This document shows positions 10,323-18,907 of a stretch of DNA of 64,000 nucleotides, piece by piece (the first letter of the stretch is position 1; each line of letters begins with the position of its first letter). This stretch comes from Paenibacillus sp. ACRRY (GTDB taxonomy: Bacteria > Bacillota > Bacilli > Paenibacillales > Paenibacillaceae). Where the stretch lies: the NCBI RefSeq assembly GCF_022346995.1, contig NZ_JAKRNM010000008.1:124001-188000 (forward strand), in the 5' to 3' direction. The notes under the pieces are model-generated. The model was not told the origin of the DNA. It searched no databases and was given only the letters and a program-made list of their open reading frames with translations. A program made the translations under genes and the position numbers.

Positions 10323-10979
10323 TTATACCCGGATAACGAGCGGAATTTCCAGCCAGATCGGGGAGTTCCCATCGGACGAATCCCAGGGTATGAAGTGAGG
10401 CTCCATTGTTCCCGCCCAGTCGGACGGCGTATGGGATGTGGAGAGCTTGCCTGAATAGGACGGCTTCTCGATGGTTGCCGGATCTTCCGAGTAGAAGAAC
10501 ATCAGATTCTCATGCAGGGCAATTATCCCGTACTTATCGCCATCCCCCGGCTTCTCCTCCTGATACTGGTAATGGTAAAAAACATAACTGGCGACTTGAT
10601 CCGGCTTGAGATGGGCAATTCTGGCATAAGGCCGGGCCGAAGCGTTTTGTCTTAACCATTGTTTCTCGCTGACCGGCTTGTGATAGTGGAAAATATCGAT
10701 CATCGGTACCCATCTTCTAGCACTGCTCGTTCCGGGCCAGATTTCCAAAGCGTCTTCGCAATGAGCGAACAGTTCGTGTGGATCAACCGATTGGACCGGA
10801 CTTTCATAATAAAGAAACAGCTGCGTTCCGAAATGGAACAAACTAAGTTGATGGGCCCCGAGTTCCCGCGTCTGGATTTGAAGTATGGGTAAAGCTTCGT
10901 GGAACAATTGCATCGGGTCCATATTCTCGCGGCACTGTGCACGGAAATGATAGCGGTACATAAGCCACCTCAATTTCAT
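10323..10979 (-). CDS. Uncharacterised protein with an L-rhamnose mutarotase-like N-terminus
   Basis: The 218-residue protein is read from the ATG at 10979, which has GGAG 9 nt upstream; an ATG 15 nt earlier lacks a ribosome site. The first 60 residues alternate strands and helices and end in HQLSLFHFGTQLFLYYE, reminiscent of RhaM-type mutarotases with a dimeric alpha/beta-barrel fold. The second half contains DWAGTMEPHFIPWD and is not recognised. It is the first gene of the minus-strand operon leading into the GH2 and PL5-like genes, and it lies divergent from an AraC regulator. A role in sugar anomer conversion is only an inference. Confidence 0.6.
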   Translation of the reverse strand: MKLRWLMYRYHFRAQCRENMDPMQLFHEALPILQIQTRELGAHQLSLFHFGTQLFLYYESPVQSVDPHELFAHCEDALEIWPGTSSARRWVPMIDIFHYHKPVSEKQWLRQNASARPYARIAHLKPDQVASYVFYHYQYQEEKPGDGDKYGIIALHENLMFFYSEDPATIEKPSYSGKLSTSHTPSDWAGTMEPHFIPWDSSDGNSPIWLEIPLVIRV

Positions 10980-11020
10980 GTCTTTTATCTCCATGTTACT
11001 GTAATTTGCTTCAGGATTCC

Positions 11021-11049
11021 TTGACGATAGTGACCTTCTTTAGCATAAT
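11021..11049 (+). promoter_or_regulatory. Strong sigma-A-like promoter for the AraC gene
   Basis: A TTGACG -35 box, a 17-nt spacer and a CATAAT -10 box (11044-11049) lie directly upstream of the AraC gene. The expected transcription start falls at about 11056, the A of the start codon, so the message is probably leaderless. Confidence 0.72.
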
Positions 11050-11055
11050 AGCGAC

Positions 11056-11916
11056 ATGAATAGAAAAAGCCATTATCTGGATTTGGGGCTTGAACAGGAT
11101 TTTATTTTTCGCATCGAGAAATGCCCTCTAACTCATGACTTTGATGTCCACCAGCATGACTATTCCGAGCTCGTTGTTATTCTTGGAGGAACCGCAACGC
11201 ACATTATCGAAGGAAGGGAGTATCCGATCTCTGCCGGGCAGGTGTTCTTCATCCATGGCAATGTGTCTCACGGCTATAAAGACGTGGATCATATCGAGTA
11301 CGTCAATGTCATGTTTCATCCTGACCAGATGACTCAGCTGCAGGAACTGAAGCTGATGGCCGGCTTCCAGGCATTATTTTATTTCGAGCCGTTTTACCGG
11401 AAGGAAATGAACTTCAAAGGAATGCTTACCCTGAATGATGAACAGTTGCAGCAGGTCACCGGTCTGCTGGATGTCATTCTGGATGAGCATGATCAGCGGC
11501 CAGAAGGTTACCGAATGCTGATCCGCTCCTACTTTACGGCACTCATGGGTGTGCTCTCCCGCTATTATGTGGCGAACAACGGGTGGCCTCAGAATAAAGC
11601 GCTGCGAATCGCCGAGTCCATTACGTATCTGGAGGAACACTTTCAGGAGCCGCTCAATCTGGATATGCTAGCGGAAAGGGCGTATTTGTCCAAAAGGCAG
11701 TTTCTACGCGAGTTCGCAAGGAACTTCCAAACGACGCCCATGGACTATGTGATCCGGCGGAGGCTGGATTATTCCTGTATGCTGCTGCGTAATCCCAACC
11801 TGTCCATTCTGCAAGTGGCTCAAGAGAGCGGCTTCCGGGACCAGAATTATTACGCCCGCCAGTTCAGGAAGATTTACCTGTGTACGCCTACGGAATACCG
11901 GGACAAATATAACTAA
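11056..11916 (+). CDS. AraC family transcriptional regulator (cupin plus HTH)
   Basis: The 286-residue protein has an N-terminal cupin-like sugar-sensing domain (HQHDYSELVVILGG, AGQVFFIHGNVSHGY) and a C-terminal double helix-turn-helix (MLAERAYLSKRQFLREF and VAQESGFRDQNYYARQFRKIY). No Shine-Dalgarno sequence precedes the ATG. A near-consensus promoter ends only 6 nt before it, suggesting a leaderless transcript. It is divergent from the RhaM-like/GH2/lyase operon, so it probably controls those genes in response to a breakdown product. Confidence 0.93.
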   Translation: MNRKSHYLDLGLEQDFIFRIEKCPLTHDFDVHQHDYSELVVILGGTATHIIEGREYPISAGQVFFIHGNVSHGYKDVDHIEYVNVMFHPDQMTQLQELKLMAGFQALFYFEPFYRKEMNFKGMLTLNDEQLQQVTGLLDVILDEHDQRPEGYRMLIRSYFTALMGVLSRYYVANNGWPQNKALRIAESITYLEEHFQEPLNLDMLAERAYLSKRQFLREFARNFQTTPMDYVIRRRLDYSCMLLRNPNLSILQVAQESGFRDQNYYARQFRKIYLCTPTEYRDKYN

Positions 11917-12013
11917 ACGTTTTGATAAGAAGACAACAGGAACTTATAGGAAAACAATAGGAAACCATAACAAAACAACAGAAACTGATAACATAAGATT
12001 AGGAATTCATAAG

Positions 12014-12050
12014 AAAACAGCAGGAACGATTACGTTCCTGCTGTTTTTGT
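12014..12050. terminator. Bidirectional rho-independent terminator
   Basis: A 15-bp stem (AAAACAGCAGGAACG) with a 4-nt loop separates the two converging AraC genes. It is flanked by A-tract and T-tract runs. The 90 bases before it are A-rich and carry degenerate copies of ATAGGAAAACAA-like units. Confidence 0.92.
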
Positions 12051-12919
12051 CATGTGCGGCCCAATCGGGTGCTTCGATATTGACCCGGTGTCATTCCCAG
12101 CTTTTTTCGGAATAAGCGAATAAAATAATTGGCGTTCTCAATCCCGATCAGCACACCGATCTCGGATACGGGAAGGCTCGTATTTTCCAAAAGAGATTTC
12201 GCTTTATTCATCTGCAGCTCGTGCAGGTATTGAAGTGGACTCAGCCCCGTGTATTTCTTCAGGCAGCGGGAGAGATAGTCCACATGGAAATGGAGCGTTT
12301 CTTCCATATGCTTCGCATCGAAGGGACGGGTGATATGCTCCTCGAGATAGGTTATCGTTTGATCGCACAGTATTCTCGAGCGGGGAGTATATTGCAGGCG
12401 CATAGCCGACTGCAATTCGGTCAACAAGCCAGCGAGCTGACCCTGCAGCGGCAAGGACGTTGCGGGAGACAAGCTTAGGTGAAGCTCCATCATTCGCTGC
12501 AGGAAGGGAAGAATGCTTGGGGTGTGCAGGCTTGTGAACTTGGGAATATACATGACCTGCCGGTGAGGAGTGACATCCAGGTTGGAGCCTTTCGTGAAGG
12601 GAGTCGACCATGGAATTTGTCCGCTATCCATCGTTCGGACAGGCTCAGGGTGGGCCAAGTGGAGCCAGTATATTTCCGTTTCTTCCTCGCAAGGGCGATG
12701 CCCGACATGCAGACGGTTCGGCTCAAGCACAAGCAAGGAGCCTGCTGTGATTTCGAATGGCACATCATCTTCCGTCATGTACAAGGTACCCTTCATTACA
12801 ATGAGCATGTCATACAAGTTAAACGAACGGCTCAGGTGCTGCTGCCCCGGATCCCAGATGGAGTGACCGATCGTCACTAACTGCGGAAGTGGGGGGATGG
12901 TTAGCTCAAGACAATTCAT
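12050..12919 (-). CDS. AraC family transcriptional regulator
   Basis: The 289-residue protein is read from the ATG at 12919 (MNCLELTIPP), which has AAAGGG 8 nt upstream; a GTG 33 nt earlier has no ribosome site. The cupin-like N-terminal domain (LLVLEPNRLHVGHRP) is followed by the AraC DNA-binding domain (HVDYLSRCLKKYTGLSPLQYL and IGIENANYFIRLFRKKLG). It is divergent from the operon starting at 13078 and probably regulates it. The last base of its stop codon touches the shared terminator. Confidence 0.92.
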   Translation of the reverse strand: MNCLELTIPPLPQLVTIGHSIWDPGQQHLSRSFNLYDMLIVMKGTLYMTEDDVPFEITAGSLLVLEPNRLHVGHRPCEEETEIYWLHLAHPEPVRTMDSGQIPWSTPFTKGSNLDVTPHRQVMYIPKFTSLHTPSILPFLQRMMELHLSLSPATSLPLQGQLAGLLTELQSAMRLQYTPRSRILCDQTITYLEEHITRPFDAKHMEETLHFHVDYLSRCLKKYTGLSPLQYLHELQMNKAKSLLENTSLPVSEIGVLIGIENANYFIRLFRKKLGMTPGQYRSTRLGRT

Positions 12920-12972
12920 AAAGCCAGCCCTTTCCATTACTTCTTGGTGCACCTATTGTATCATGCACTGAA

Positions 12973-13000
12973 TTGCGAATGGTCGGAATTGTGCTATAAA
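12973..13000 (+). promoter_or_regulatory. Candidate promoter of the GHL6-deacetylase-GH88 operon
   Basis: TTGCGA, a 16-nt spacer and TATAAA lie in the divergent region between the AraC gene (12919, minus) and the first operon gene (13078). The box match is fair. No operator was identified. Confidence 0.5.
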
Positions 13001-13077
13001 AAGTCGTCTTTACACCTATTCGTTCAATGCTGGAAGGCCTATATTAGGGGTATATGAACGAGAAAGGAAGCGAAATC

Positions 13078-15051
13078 ATGCGATTCCGTCAAGTCCATCT
13101 GGATTTTCACACCTCGGAAGCCATTGTCCCCATTGGGGACCGTTTTGACAAAAGGCAGTTTCAAGACATGTTGAAGCTGGGGCATGTCGACTCAATTACG
13201 GTGTTCTCCAAGTGCCATCATGGCTGGGCGTATCATCCTTCGGAGGCCAATGAGATTCATCCGGGTTTAAGCTTCGATTTGCTTGCGGCGCAGATTGAGG
13301 CAGCTCATGAAATCAACGTAAAAACACCAGTGTACCTTTCGGCCGGTTTGGATGAAAAGCTAGCACGCCGTCACCCCGAGTGGCTGATCCGTGACATGAA
13401 TGATCGAACGAATTGGGCTGAAGGCTTCATGCAGCCAGGTTACCATCAGTTTTGCATGAACTCTCCTTATCTCGATATCCTGATAGAACAGATTCGGGAG
13501 GTTATGCTCCGATATGATGTAGACGGATTGTTTTTCGATATTGTGGGTGTACGCAAATGTTATTGTCATAACTGTGTGGACACCATACGGCGTAAGGGGG
13601 ATGATCCCCGCAACGAGGAAGCGATGAAGAACCTATGGGAGAGCACATATGCCAATTACACAGCCAGGGTGAAGGAAACGGTGGAATCGATAAAACCAGG
13701 TCTGCCCATCTTCCATAACGGCGGACATATCAAGCGCGGTCGTCGCGACCTGGCAGCAATGAATACCCATTTGGAATTGGAGTCGCTGCCTACCGGCGGA
13801 TGGGGGTATGACCATTTTCCTCTATCTGCGAGGTACGTACAAACGCTCGGATTCGAATTTCTTGGCATGACCGGGAAATTTCATACGGCGTGGGGAGAAT
13901 TCGGCGGATATAAACATCCAAACGCACTTCGCTATGAAACCGCTCTCAGTCTTGCAAATGGTGCAAAGTGTTCGATTGGGGATCAGCTTCAGCCTGATGG
14001 CCGCATGGATCCTGCAACCTATGAATTGATCGGTACGGCTTACCGTGAAGTCGAAAGTAAGGAAGCATGGTGCGTGAATGCTGCGAACATTGCGGATGTA
14101 GCGTTGTTGTCCTTGGAAGCAACGGGCGTGCACCCTAAAGCCCAAGAAGACACAAGTCGGAACGATTCGGATGCAGGGGCTGTACGCATGCTGTTGGAGG
14201 GCAATATCCTATTTGATGTGATTGATACGGAGCATGATTTTACGAATTATCAGGTGCTGATTTTACCGGATTATGTGGCGGTGAATGACGAGCTGAAGGG
14301 TAAGCTGGATTTGTTTTTGCAGCAGGGAGGTAAGGTCCTCGCCACAGGCTGGTCGGGTCTGGATCAGGACGGCACGTCCTTCGCCATTGATTTCGGAGTG
14401 AGATATGTGGGAGTGAATCCATACCGTCCGGACTTTTTTCATCCGTTGTTCAAGCCTGCGAGCCTGGGGGAAGCTTCCTTTGTCATGTATACGGAAGGCC
14501 AGAAGCTTGAACTTGCCGGCGGAACGGAGCTTGGAAGCAGGAAAGATCCGTACTTTAACCGCGATGTCTTTACCTTCTGTTCGCACCAGCACACGCCAAG
14601 CAGCGATGTTTATGGAGGACCGGGCATGGTAGAGAGCGCCAGCGGCATCTATCTGGCCTGGAACGTGTTCGAGGATTATGCGAATCAAGGAAGTCTGATC
14701 CTGAAGGAGACGATCCTGTATGCGCTGAACCGCCTGCTGCCTAATAAAACGCTGAACACCGATCTGCCTGCCCAGGGCTTAACCACCCTGCAGGAGCAAA
14801 AGCAAGAGAAAAGGCTGGTCCATCATCTGCTGTATGCGTCACCGGTCCGCCGTGGCAAACAGATCGAAGTAATTGAGGATATCATCCCCCTATATGATGT
14901 TGAGGTGTCCATCCGGACTCCCCATCAAGTGAAGAATGTGTATTTGGCACCGCAAGTACAGTCCATTCCCTTTAAATCGGAGGAGGGTTCGGTTAGCTAC
15001 ACCGTTCCGAAGCTTGAATGCCATCAGATGGTAGTTATCGATTACGAGTGA
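13078..15051 (+). CDS. GHL6-type putative glycoside hydrolase (TIM barrel plus amidotransferase-like domain)
   Basis: The 657-residue protein starts at the ATG at 13078 behind GAAAGGAAG; an upstream ATG at 13054 contains that ribosome site and is less likely. The N-terminal barrel (QVHLDFHTS, HHGWAYHPSEANEIHPGL, YDVDGLFFDIVG) matches the hypothetical glycosyl hydrolase 6 group, related to alpha-fucosidase and GH42-like enzymes. The middle (VLILPDYVAVNDELKGKLDL) is the beta-galactosidase trimerisation or amidotransferase-like domain. A CxxC pair (CYCHNC) follows the DIVG strand. No signal peptide is visible. It heads a four-gene operon. Substrate and catalytic residues are not certain. Confidence 0.8.
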   Translation: MRFRQVHLDFHTSEAIVPIGDRFDKRQFQDMLKLGHVDSITVFSKCHHGWAYHPSEANEIHPGLSFDLLAAQIEAAHEINVKTPVYLSAGLDEKLARRHPEWLIRDMNDRTNWAEGFMQPGYHQFCMNSPYLDILIEQIREVMLRYDVDGLFFDIVGVRKCYCHNCVDTIRRKGDDPRNEEAMKNLWESTYANYTARVKETVESIKPGLPIFHNGGHIKRGRRDLAAMNTHLELESLPTGGWGYDHFPLSARYVQTLGFEFLGMTGKFHTAWGEFGGYKHPNALRYETALSLANGAKCSIGDQLQPDGRMDPATYELIGTAYREVESKEAWCVNAANIADVALLSLEATGVHPKAQEDTSRNDSDAGAVRMLLEGNILFDVIDTEHDFTNYQVLILPDYVAVNDELKGKLDLFLQQGGKVLATGWSGLDQDGTSFAIDFGVRYVGVNPYRPDFFHPLFKPASLGEASFVMYTEGQKLELAGGTELGSRKDPYFNRDVFTFCSHQHTPSSDVYGGPGMVESASGIYLAWNVFEDYANQGSLILKETILYALNRLLPNKTLNTDLPAQGLTTLQEQKQEKRLVHHLLYASPVRRGKQIEVIEDIIPLYDVEVSIRTPHQVKNVYLAPQVQSIPFKSEEGSVSYTVPKLECHQMVVIDYE

Positions 15052-15077
15052 TATTGAGACAGGAAGGAAGCAAAGCG

Positions 15078-16220
15078 ATGGACTTCAAACCGCTATCCAT
15101 ATTTATCGACCGCTTAACGGATTGGCGTATTCCATGGGCAGAGGTTTTGGTTCTGCACCGTAATCAAGAGGTCTTCCGCTACCGCAGTGGTTATGCTGAC
15201 TTGGAACAACGTATTCCCATCCACGACAGGCACATCATTCGGCTGTATTCACTGACCAAAATTCTGACCTGCACGGCAGCCCTTCAGCTGGTAGAAAAGG
15301 GAGCACTCCTGTTAAATGATCCTTTGTCGGACTATCTTCCGGAATATGGCGAGATGGCCGTGAAGGTGACCTTGCCGAGCGGTGAAACGGTATTGGAGAA
15401 AGCCCAGAGAGCGATCCGGGTACGGAATCTCTTTACCATGTCGGCCGGGCTCTCTTATGATATCCGTTCCCCTTCGATCCGGGAAGTCGTAAGACGCACA
15501 AGCGGAAGATCGCCAACCCGCGAAGTTGCTGCGGCCATTGCCGAGGAACCGCTGTTGTTCGAACCGGGGGCAAGGTGGAGCTACAGTTTAAGCCATGACG
15601 TTCTTGCCGCCTTGGTCGAAGTTGTCGATGGAAGACGGTTCGGCGCCTATGTTCGGGATGAAATTACCGGCCCGCTCGGGATGCGTGATACCGGCTTCGA
15701 TGTATCGGAAGAGAAACGGAGCCGTTTGGCTCCACAGTATGAATATAGCGAGTTCTTAGGGAAACCTATTCCCAAGGAGGGGAACGATTACCGGATCGGT
15801 TCGGAATATGAGAGCGGCGGTGCCGGGTTATTCTCCACGGTGAATGATTACGCCGTCTTTCTGAATGCACTAACCCAACAAGGAACAAGCCCCGAAGGCA
15901 TTCGAATCCTCGCAGCCGACACGGTGAATCTCATGAGAACAGATCATCTGACCGAGGCCACTCGCAGTCATTTCTCGTGGTCACAGCTTGCGGGGTATGG
16001 TTACGGGCTTGGTGTTCGCACCCATTGTTCCAAGCAGACCAGCGGGTCGCTCAGTCCACTTGGTGAATTTGGCTGGAGCGGCGCAGCTGGTGCTCTGGCG
16101 ATCATGGACCCGTCTTCTCAGCTGACCGTCATGTATGCGCAGCATATGTTGAACAATCAAGAGCCCTATGTGCATCCACGCTTGAGAAATCTCGTATACG
16201 CTTGCTTGAACCATCGTTAG
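15078..16220 (+). CDS. Beta-lactamase/DD-peptidase fold serine hydrolase
   Basis: The 380-residue protein starts at the ATG at 15078 with AGGAAGG upstream; the open frame extends into the previous gene but has no better start. The class C/PBP-like motifs are the SxxK box (YSLTKIL), a YSLSHD segment in the second-motif position and EFGWSGAAG at the third. No signal peptide is visible, so it is probably cytoplasmic. Relatives cleave esters or amides. In this operon a de-esterification or deacylation of imported oligosaccharides is a reasonable inference but is unproven. The gap to the preceding gene is 26 bases. Confidence 0.85.
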   Translation: MDFKPLSIFIDRLTDWRIPWAEVLVLHRNQEVFRYRSGYADLEQRIPIHDRHIIRLYSLTKILTCTAALQLVEKGALLLNDPLSDYLPEYGEMAVKVTLPSGETVLEKAQRAIRVRNLFTMSAGLSYDIRSPSIREVVRRTSGRSPTREVAAAIAEEPLLFEPGARWSYSLSHDVLAALVEVVDGRRFGAYVRDEITGPLGMRDTGFDVSEEKRSRLAPQYEYSEFLGKPIPKEGNDYRIGSEYESGGAGLFSTVNDYAVFLNALTQQGTSPEGIRILAADTVNLMRTDHLTEATRSHFSWSQLAGYGYGLGVRTHCSKQTSGSLSPLGEFGWSGAAGALAIMDPSSQLTVMYAQHMLNNQEPYVHPRLRNLVYACLNHR

Positions 16221-16231
16221 GAGGAACTGGT

Positions 16232-17032
16232 ATGAGAATTCGCTATGATCGCTTTCCGGGTGGCGTGCATAAGGCCATCACCATGAGTTTTGATGATGGG
16301 CAGATTCATGACAGGAGACTGGTCGGGAAGTTTAATGAATATGGTCTCAAAGGCACGTTTCACCTAAACAGCGGTACGCTCGGAAAAGAAGGGTTTCTTA
16401 CAAGGGAAGAGATACGGCCCCTGTTCACGGGTCATGAAGTATCTGCACATACCGTCAGCCATCCTTTTCTCGAACAGTCGCCGGTCGAACAAATGGTTCA
16501 GGAAATCACAGAGGATCGAAAGGGATTGGAGGCTCTGGTTGGTTATCCTGTGCGTGGGATGAGCTATCCTTTTGGTACATATAACGACCAACTGGTCTCG
16601 CTGCTGCCTTCCCTGGGAATAGAGTATGCCCGGACAGCAGCAAACGAGTTCGGGTTGAATATGCCTTCAGACTTCCTGAGATGGCATCCGACCTGCCATT
16701 ATCGGCAAATGGTAGAGTACGCGCAGCAGTTACTCGCTCTAAAACAGAGGCATACCAAGATGGCTTTGCTGTATGTGTGGGGGCACAGCTATGAATTTGA
16801 GAACGACAACAACTGGGAGCTGATCGATCGGTTTGGAGAACTCGTTGCCGGAAACGAAAACATCTGGTTTGCTACGAATACTGAAATTGTTTCGTATATG
16901 CATGCATTGCGGCAGCTCCGATTCTCGGCAGATTACCGGATCGTCCATAATCCATCTGCACAAAGTGTATGGGTAAGCGTGGAAATGGACGTCGTAGAGC
17001 TTGCGGCAGGCCAATTGACCGAGCTCGGTTGA
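16232..17032 (+). CDS. Polysaccharide deacetylase (NodB domain)
   Basis: The 266-residue protein starts at the ATG at 16232, 7 nt after TAGGAGG. The NodB motifs are MSFDDG (motif 1), HEVSAHTVSHPF (motif 2, metal-binding His pair) and MSYPFGTYND (motif 3). It lacks a signal peptide, which is less common for this family and fits intracellular processing of short oligosaccharides. It lies 11 bases after the serine hydrolase gene and is co-oriented with the GH88 gene. It would remove N- or O-acetyl groups from the same substrate. Confidence 0.88.
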   Translation: MRIRYDRFPGGVHKAITMSFDDGQIHDRRLVGKFNEYGLKGTFHLNSGTLGKEGFLTREEIRPLFTGHEVSAHTVSHPFLEQSPVEQMVQEITEDRKGLEALVGYPVRGMSYPFGTYNDQLVSLLPSLGIEYARTAANEFGLNMPSDFLRWHPTCHYRQMVEYAQQLLALKQRHTKMALLYVWGHSYEFENDNNWELIDRFGELVAGNENIWFATNTEIVSYMHALRQLRFSADYRIVHNPSAQSVWVSVEMDVVELAAGQLTELG

Positions 17033-17099
17033 TGATCCCTTTTTTGCTGTCATTCTCTGGTCAATTTCTCCTAATAGATGAAGAGAGGATTGAAGTGCG

Positions 17100-18287
17100 A
17101 TGTCTACCGAGGGAATGCAAACAACGGAATTACAAGGAAAACAACGTTATATACAAGCCATCGAGGACATTCTATCGAAAACGCTAAATAATATGGATAA
17201 GTTCGGGACCCGGTTTCCCCATGTGAGTCTGAATGGAGCCTATATACTGAATGATAACGATGACTGGACAGATGGCTTCTGGCCGGGGATCTTGTGGTTG
17301 TGCTATGAATATTCACACGATGAACGCTATCGAAAGGCAGCAGAAGGGGCTGTAGTAAGTTTACGTCAGCGGCTTGAGCAGCATGTCTCCCTGGATCACC
17401 ATGATATCGGATTTCTGTACAGCTTATCGGCCAAAGCCCAGTGGATCATCACTGGCGATGAAGGCGCTCGGGAGCTGGCTCTTGCTGCAGCTGATGTATT
17501 AGTGAAACGTTGGCGGACTACGAGTGACGGCAGCGGTTATATTCAAGCTTGGGGGGCCCCAGATAATGAGGGAGAAGCGGGTAGGATTATTATTGATTGC
17601 CTGCTTAATCTGCCGTTATTGTACTGGGCAAGTGAACAGACGGGTGATTCAACGTACGCTCAAATAGCACAGATCCAAGCAGAGAAAACACGGCGTTATA
17701 TCGTTAGAGGGGATGATAGTTCGTATCATACGTTTTTCTTCGATGCGAAGTCGGGTGTTCCCATCGGCGGCGCCACACATCAAGGCTACAGCAACGGTTC
17801 GACGTGGACGCGGGGTCAAGCTTGGGGAGTATATGGGTTTGCGCTATCTTATCGTTATACTGGAGATAGGGCGTTACTGGAGACTTCCAAGCGTATGGCC
17901 CGCTACTTCCTTGAGCATTTACCCGAGGACAGTGTTGCTTATTGGGACTTCAACGCTCCTGTAGCTGAGGATACTTACCGGGACAGTTCAGCCTCAGCGA
18001 TCGTCGCTGCCGGACTGGCGGAGCTCATCTCCCATTTGCCTGTGGCTGATCCAGATCGTCCGTATTTCGAGAAGATGCTGGCAACAAGCATGGAATCGCT
18101 GATCAATAACTATGCCACGATCGGTGACGATGAAGCAGAGGGCTTTCTTAAACATGGGTCTTATCATATTCATGGCGGCTTATCCCCTGATGATTATATG
18201 ATCTGGGGCGACTACTTTTACCTGGAAGCGTTAATGCGTCTTGCGCATGGTATTCCTGGTTATTGGTATGAGCGTAGCGGGAAATAA
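17100..18287 (+). CDS. GH88/GH105-type unsaturated glucuronyl hydrolase
   Basis: The 395-residue (alpha/alpha)6-barrel protein matches unsaturated glucuronyl hydrolases, which remove the unsaturated uronate left at the non-reducing end after a polysaccharide lyase cut. The two family aspartates are D102 in HHDIGF and D166 in IIIDCLLNLP, spaced like the catalytic pair of Bacillus UGL. TWTRGQAWGVYG is also characteristic. It lacks a signal peptide. It ends the operon and supplies the best clue that the locus degrades a uronic-acid-containing polymer, in line with the PL5-like gene nearby. Confidence 0.92.
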   Translation: MSTEGMQTTELQGKQRYIQAIEDILSKTLNNMDKFGTRFPHVSLNGAYILNDNDDWTDGFWPGILWLCYEYSHDERYRKAAEGAVVSLRQRLEQHVSLDHHDIGFLYSLSAKAQWIITGDEGARELALAAADVLVKRWRTTSDGSGYIQAWGAPDNEGEAGRIIIDCLLNLPLLYWASEQTGDSTYAQIAQIQAEKTRRYIVRGDDSSYHTFFFDAKSGVPIGGATHQGYSNGSTWTRGQAWGVYGFALSYRYTGDRALLETSKRMARYFLEHLPEDSVAYWDFNAPVAEDTYRDSSASAIVAAGLAELISHLPVADPDRPYFEKMLATSMESLINNYATIGDDEAEGFLKHGSYHIHGGLSPDDYMIWGDYFYLEALMRLAHGIPGYWYERSGK

Positions 18288-18406
18288 CAGGAGAATAACG
18301 AAAATGAGATAAGTCATTGGAACATGGATATAAGAGACTTGGAAAAACAACGTACTGACACATTGGGATGATGATCCTCTTTCAAACTTGGTTCTTTGAT
18401 AGGGCC

Positions 18407-18437
18407 GTGGGAGAGGGCATTGTCCCATACTTTTTTA
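18407..18437 (+). terminator. Probable terminator of the GH88 operon
   Basis: A short hairpin (GTGGGA / TCCCAT) with a 10-nt loop is followed by a run of six T. The stem is weak. Confidence 0.5.
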
Positions 18438-18534
18438 TAGAGATCATAATGCCTATATACCTATCATATCTCGGTTGAGAGATTATCGGCTCAAGCGAGT
18501 CATTACTTCTTGCTGAGTACTAAGCTTATGCACG

Positions 18535-18660
18535 ATGGGATATTGACCACAGAGCAACGGGTCTTGGGAATGGTTGGTGGGGCTGAGGGTAAATCCTGTG
18601 GCACCCATAGACAGGTCATCTTTTGTCTCAGGAGGGGGAAAAGTGGCCTGTTTTTTAGTT
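18535..18660 (+). promoter_or_regulatory. Structured leader with terminator-like hairpin upstream of the SLH gene
   Basis: Bases 18609-18655 can fold into a long hairpin (ACAGGTC / GGCCTGT outside, CTTTT / AAAAG inside) followed by seven T, about 250 nt upstream of the coding region. A CCTGT just before it can pair with the ACAGG that opens the hairpin, which would be an alternative, antiterminator-like fold. The layout is that of an attenuator or riboswitch expression platform. I could not match the upstream part to a known riboswitch consensus. Confidence 0.4.
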
Positions 18661-18907
18661 TTTAGCGAATGCTAGATCAATATTACACTAAAGAAAAATC
18701 GAAAAAATATGCTTAAAGTCCTAAAAATAGTTCATAAAGCACAGGAATTCTCTTCGAGAATGTCGCAAAATGGGTTTTATCTAAGTAGAAAAGGAGCTAT
18801 AGTATCCATCGAATATGAGAACACATTGTCTAGATATAGTCTGATGCTTACCTTACAGCAATGGTTACACATTCAGGATTAAATCTAAATGACGGGGGAA
18901 ATAGTCA

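Noticed and set aside
15078-16220. Antibiotic-resistance beta-lactamase
   Set aside because: No signal peptide, and it is embedded in a glycan-degradation operon. The fold alone does not show antibiotic hydrolysis.
18535-18660. Known riboswitch (TPP, c-di-GMP, c-di-AMP) before the SLH gene
   Set aside because: Some short words resemble parts of these aptamers, but the required core sequences are not present together.
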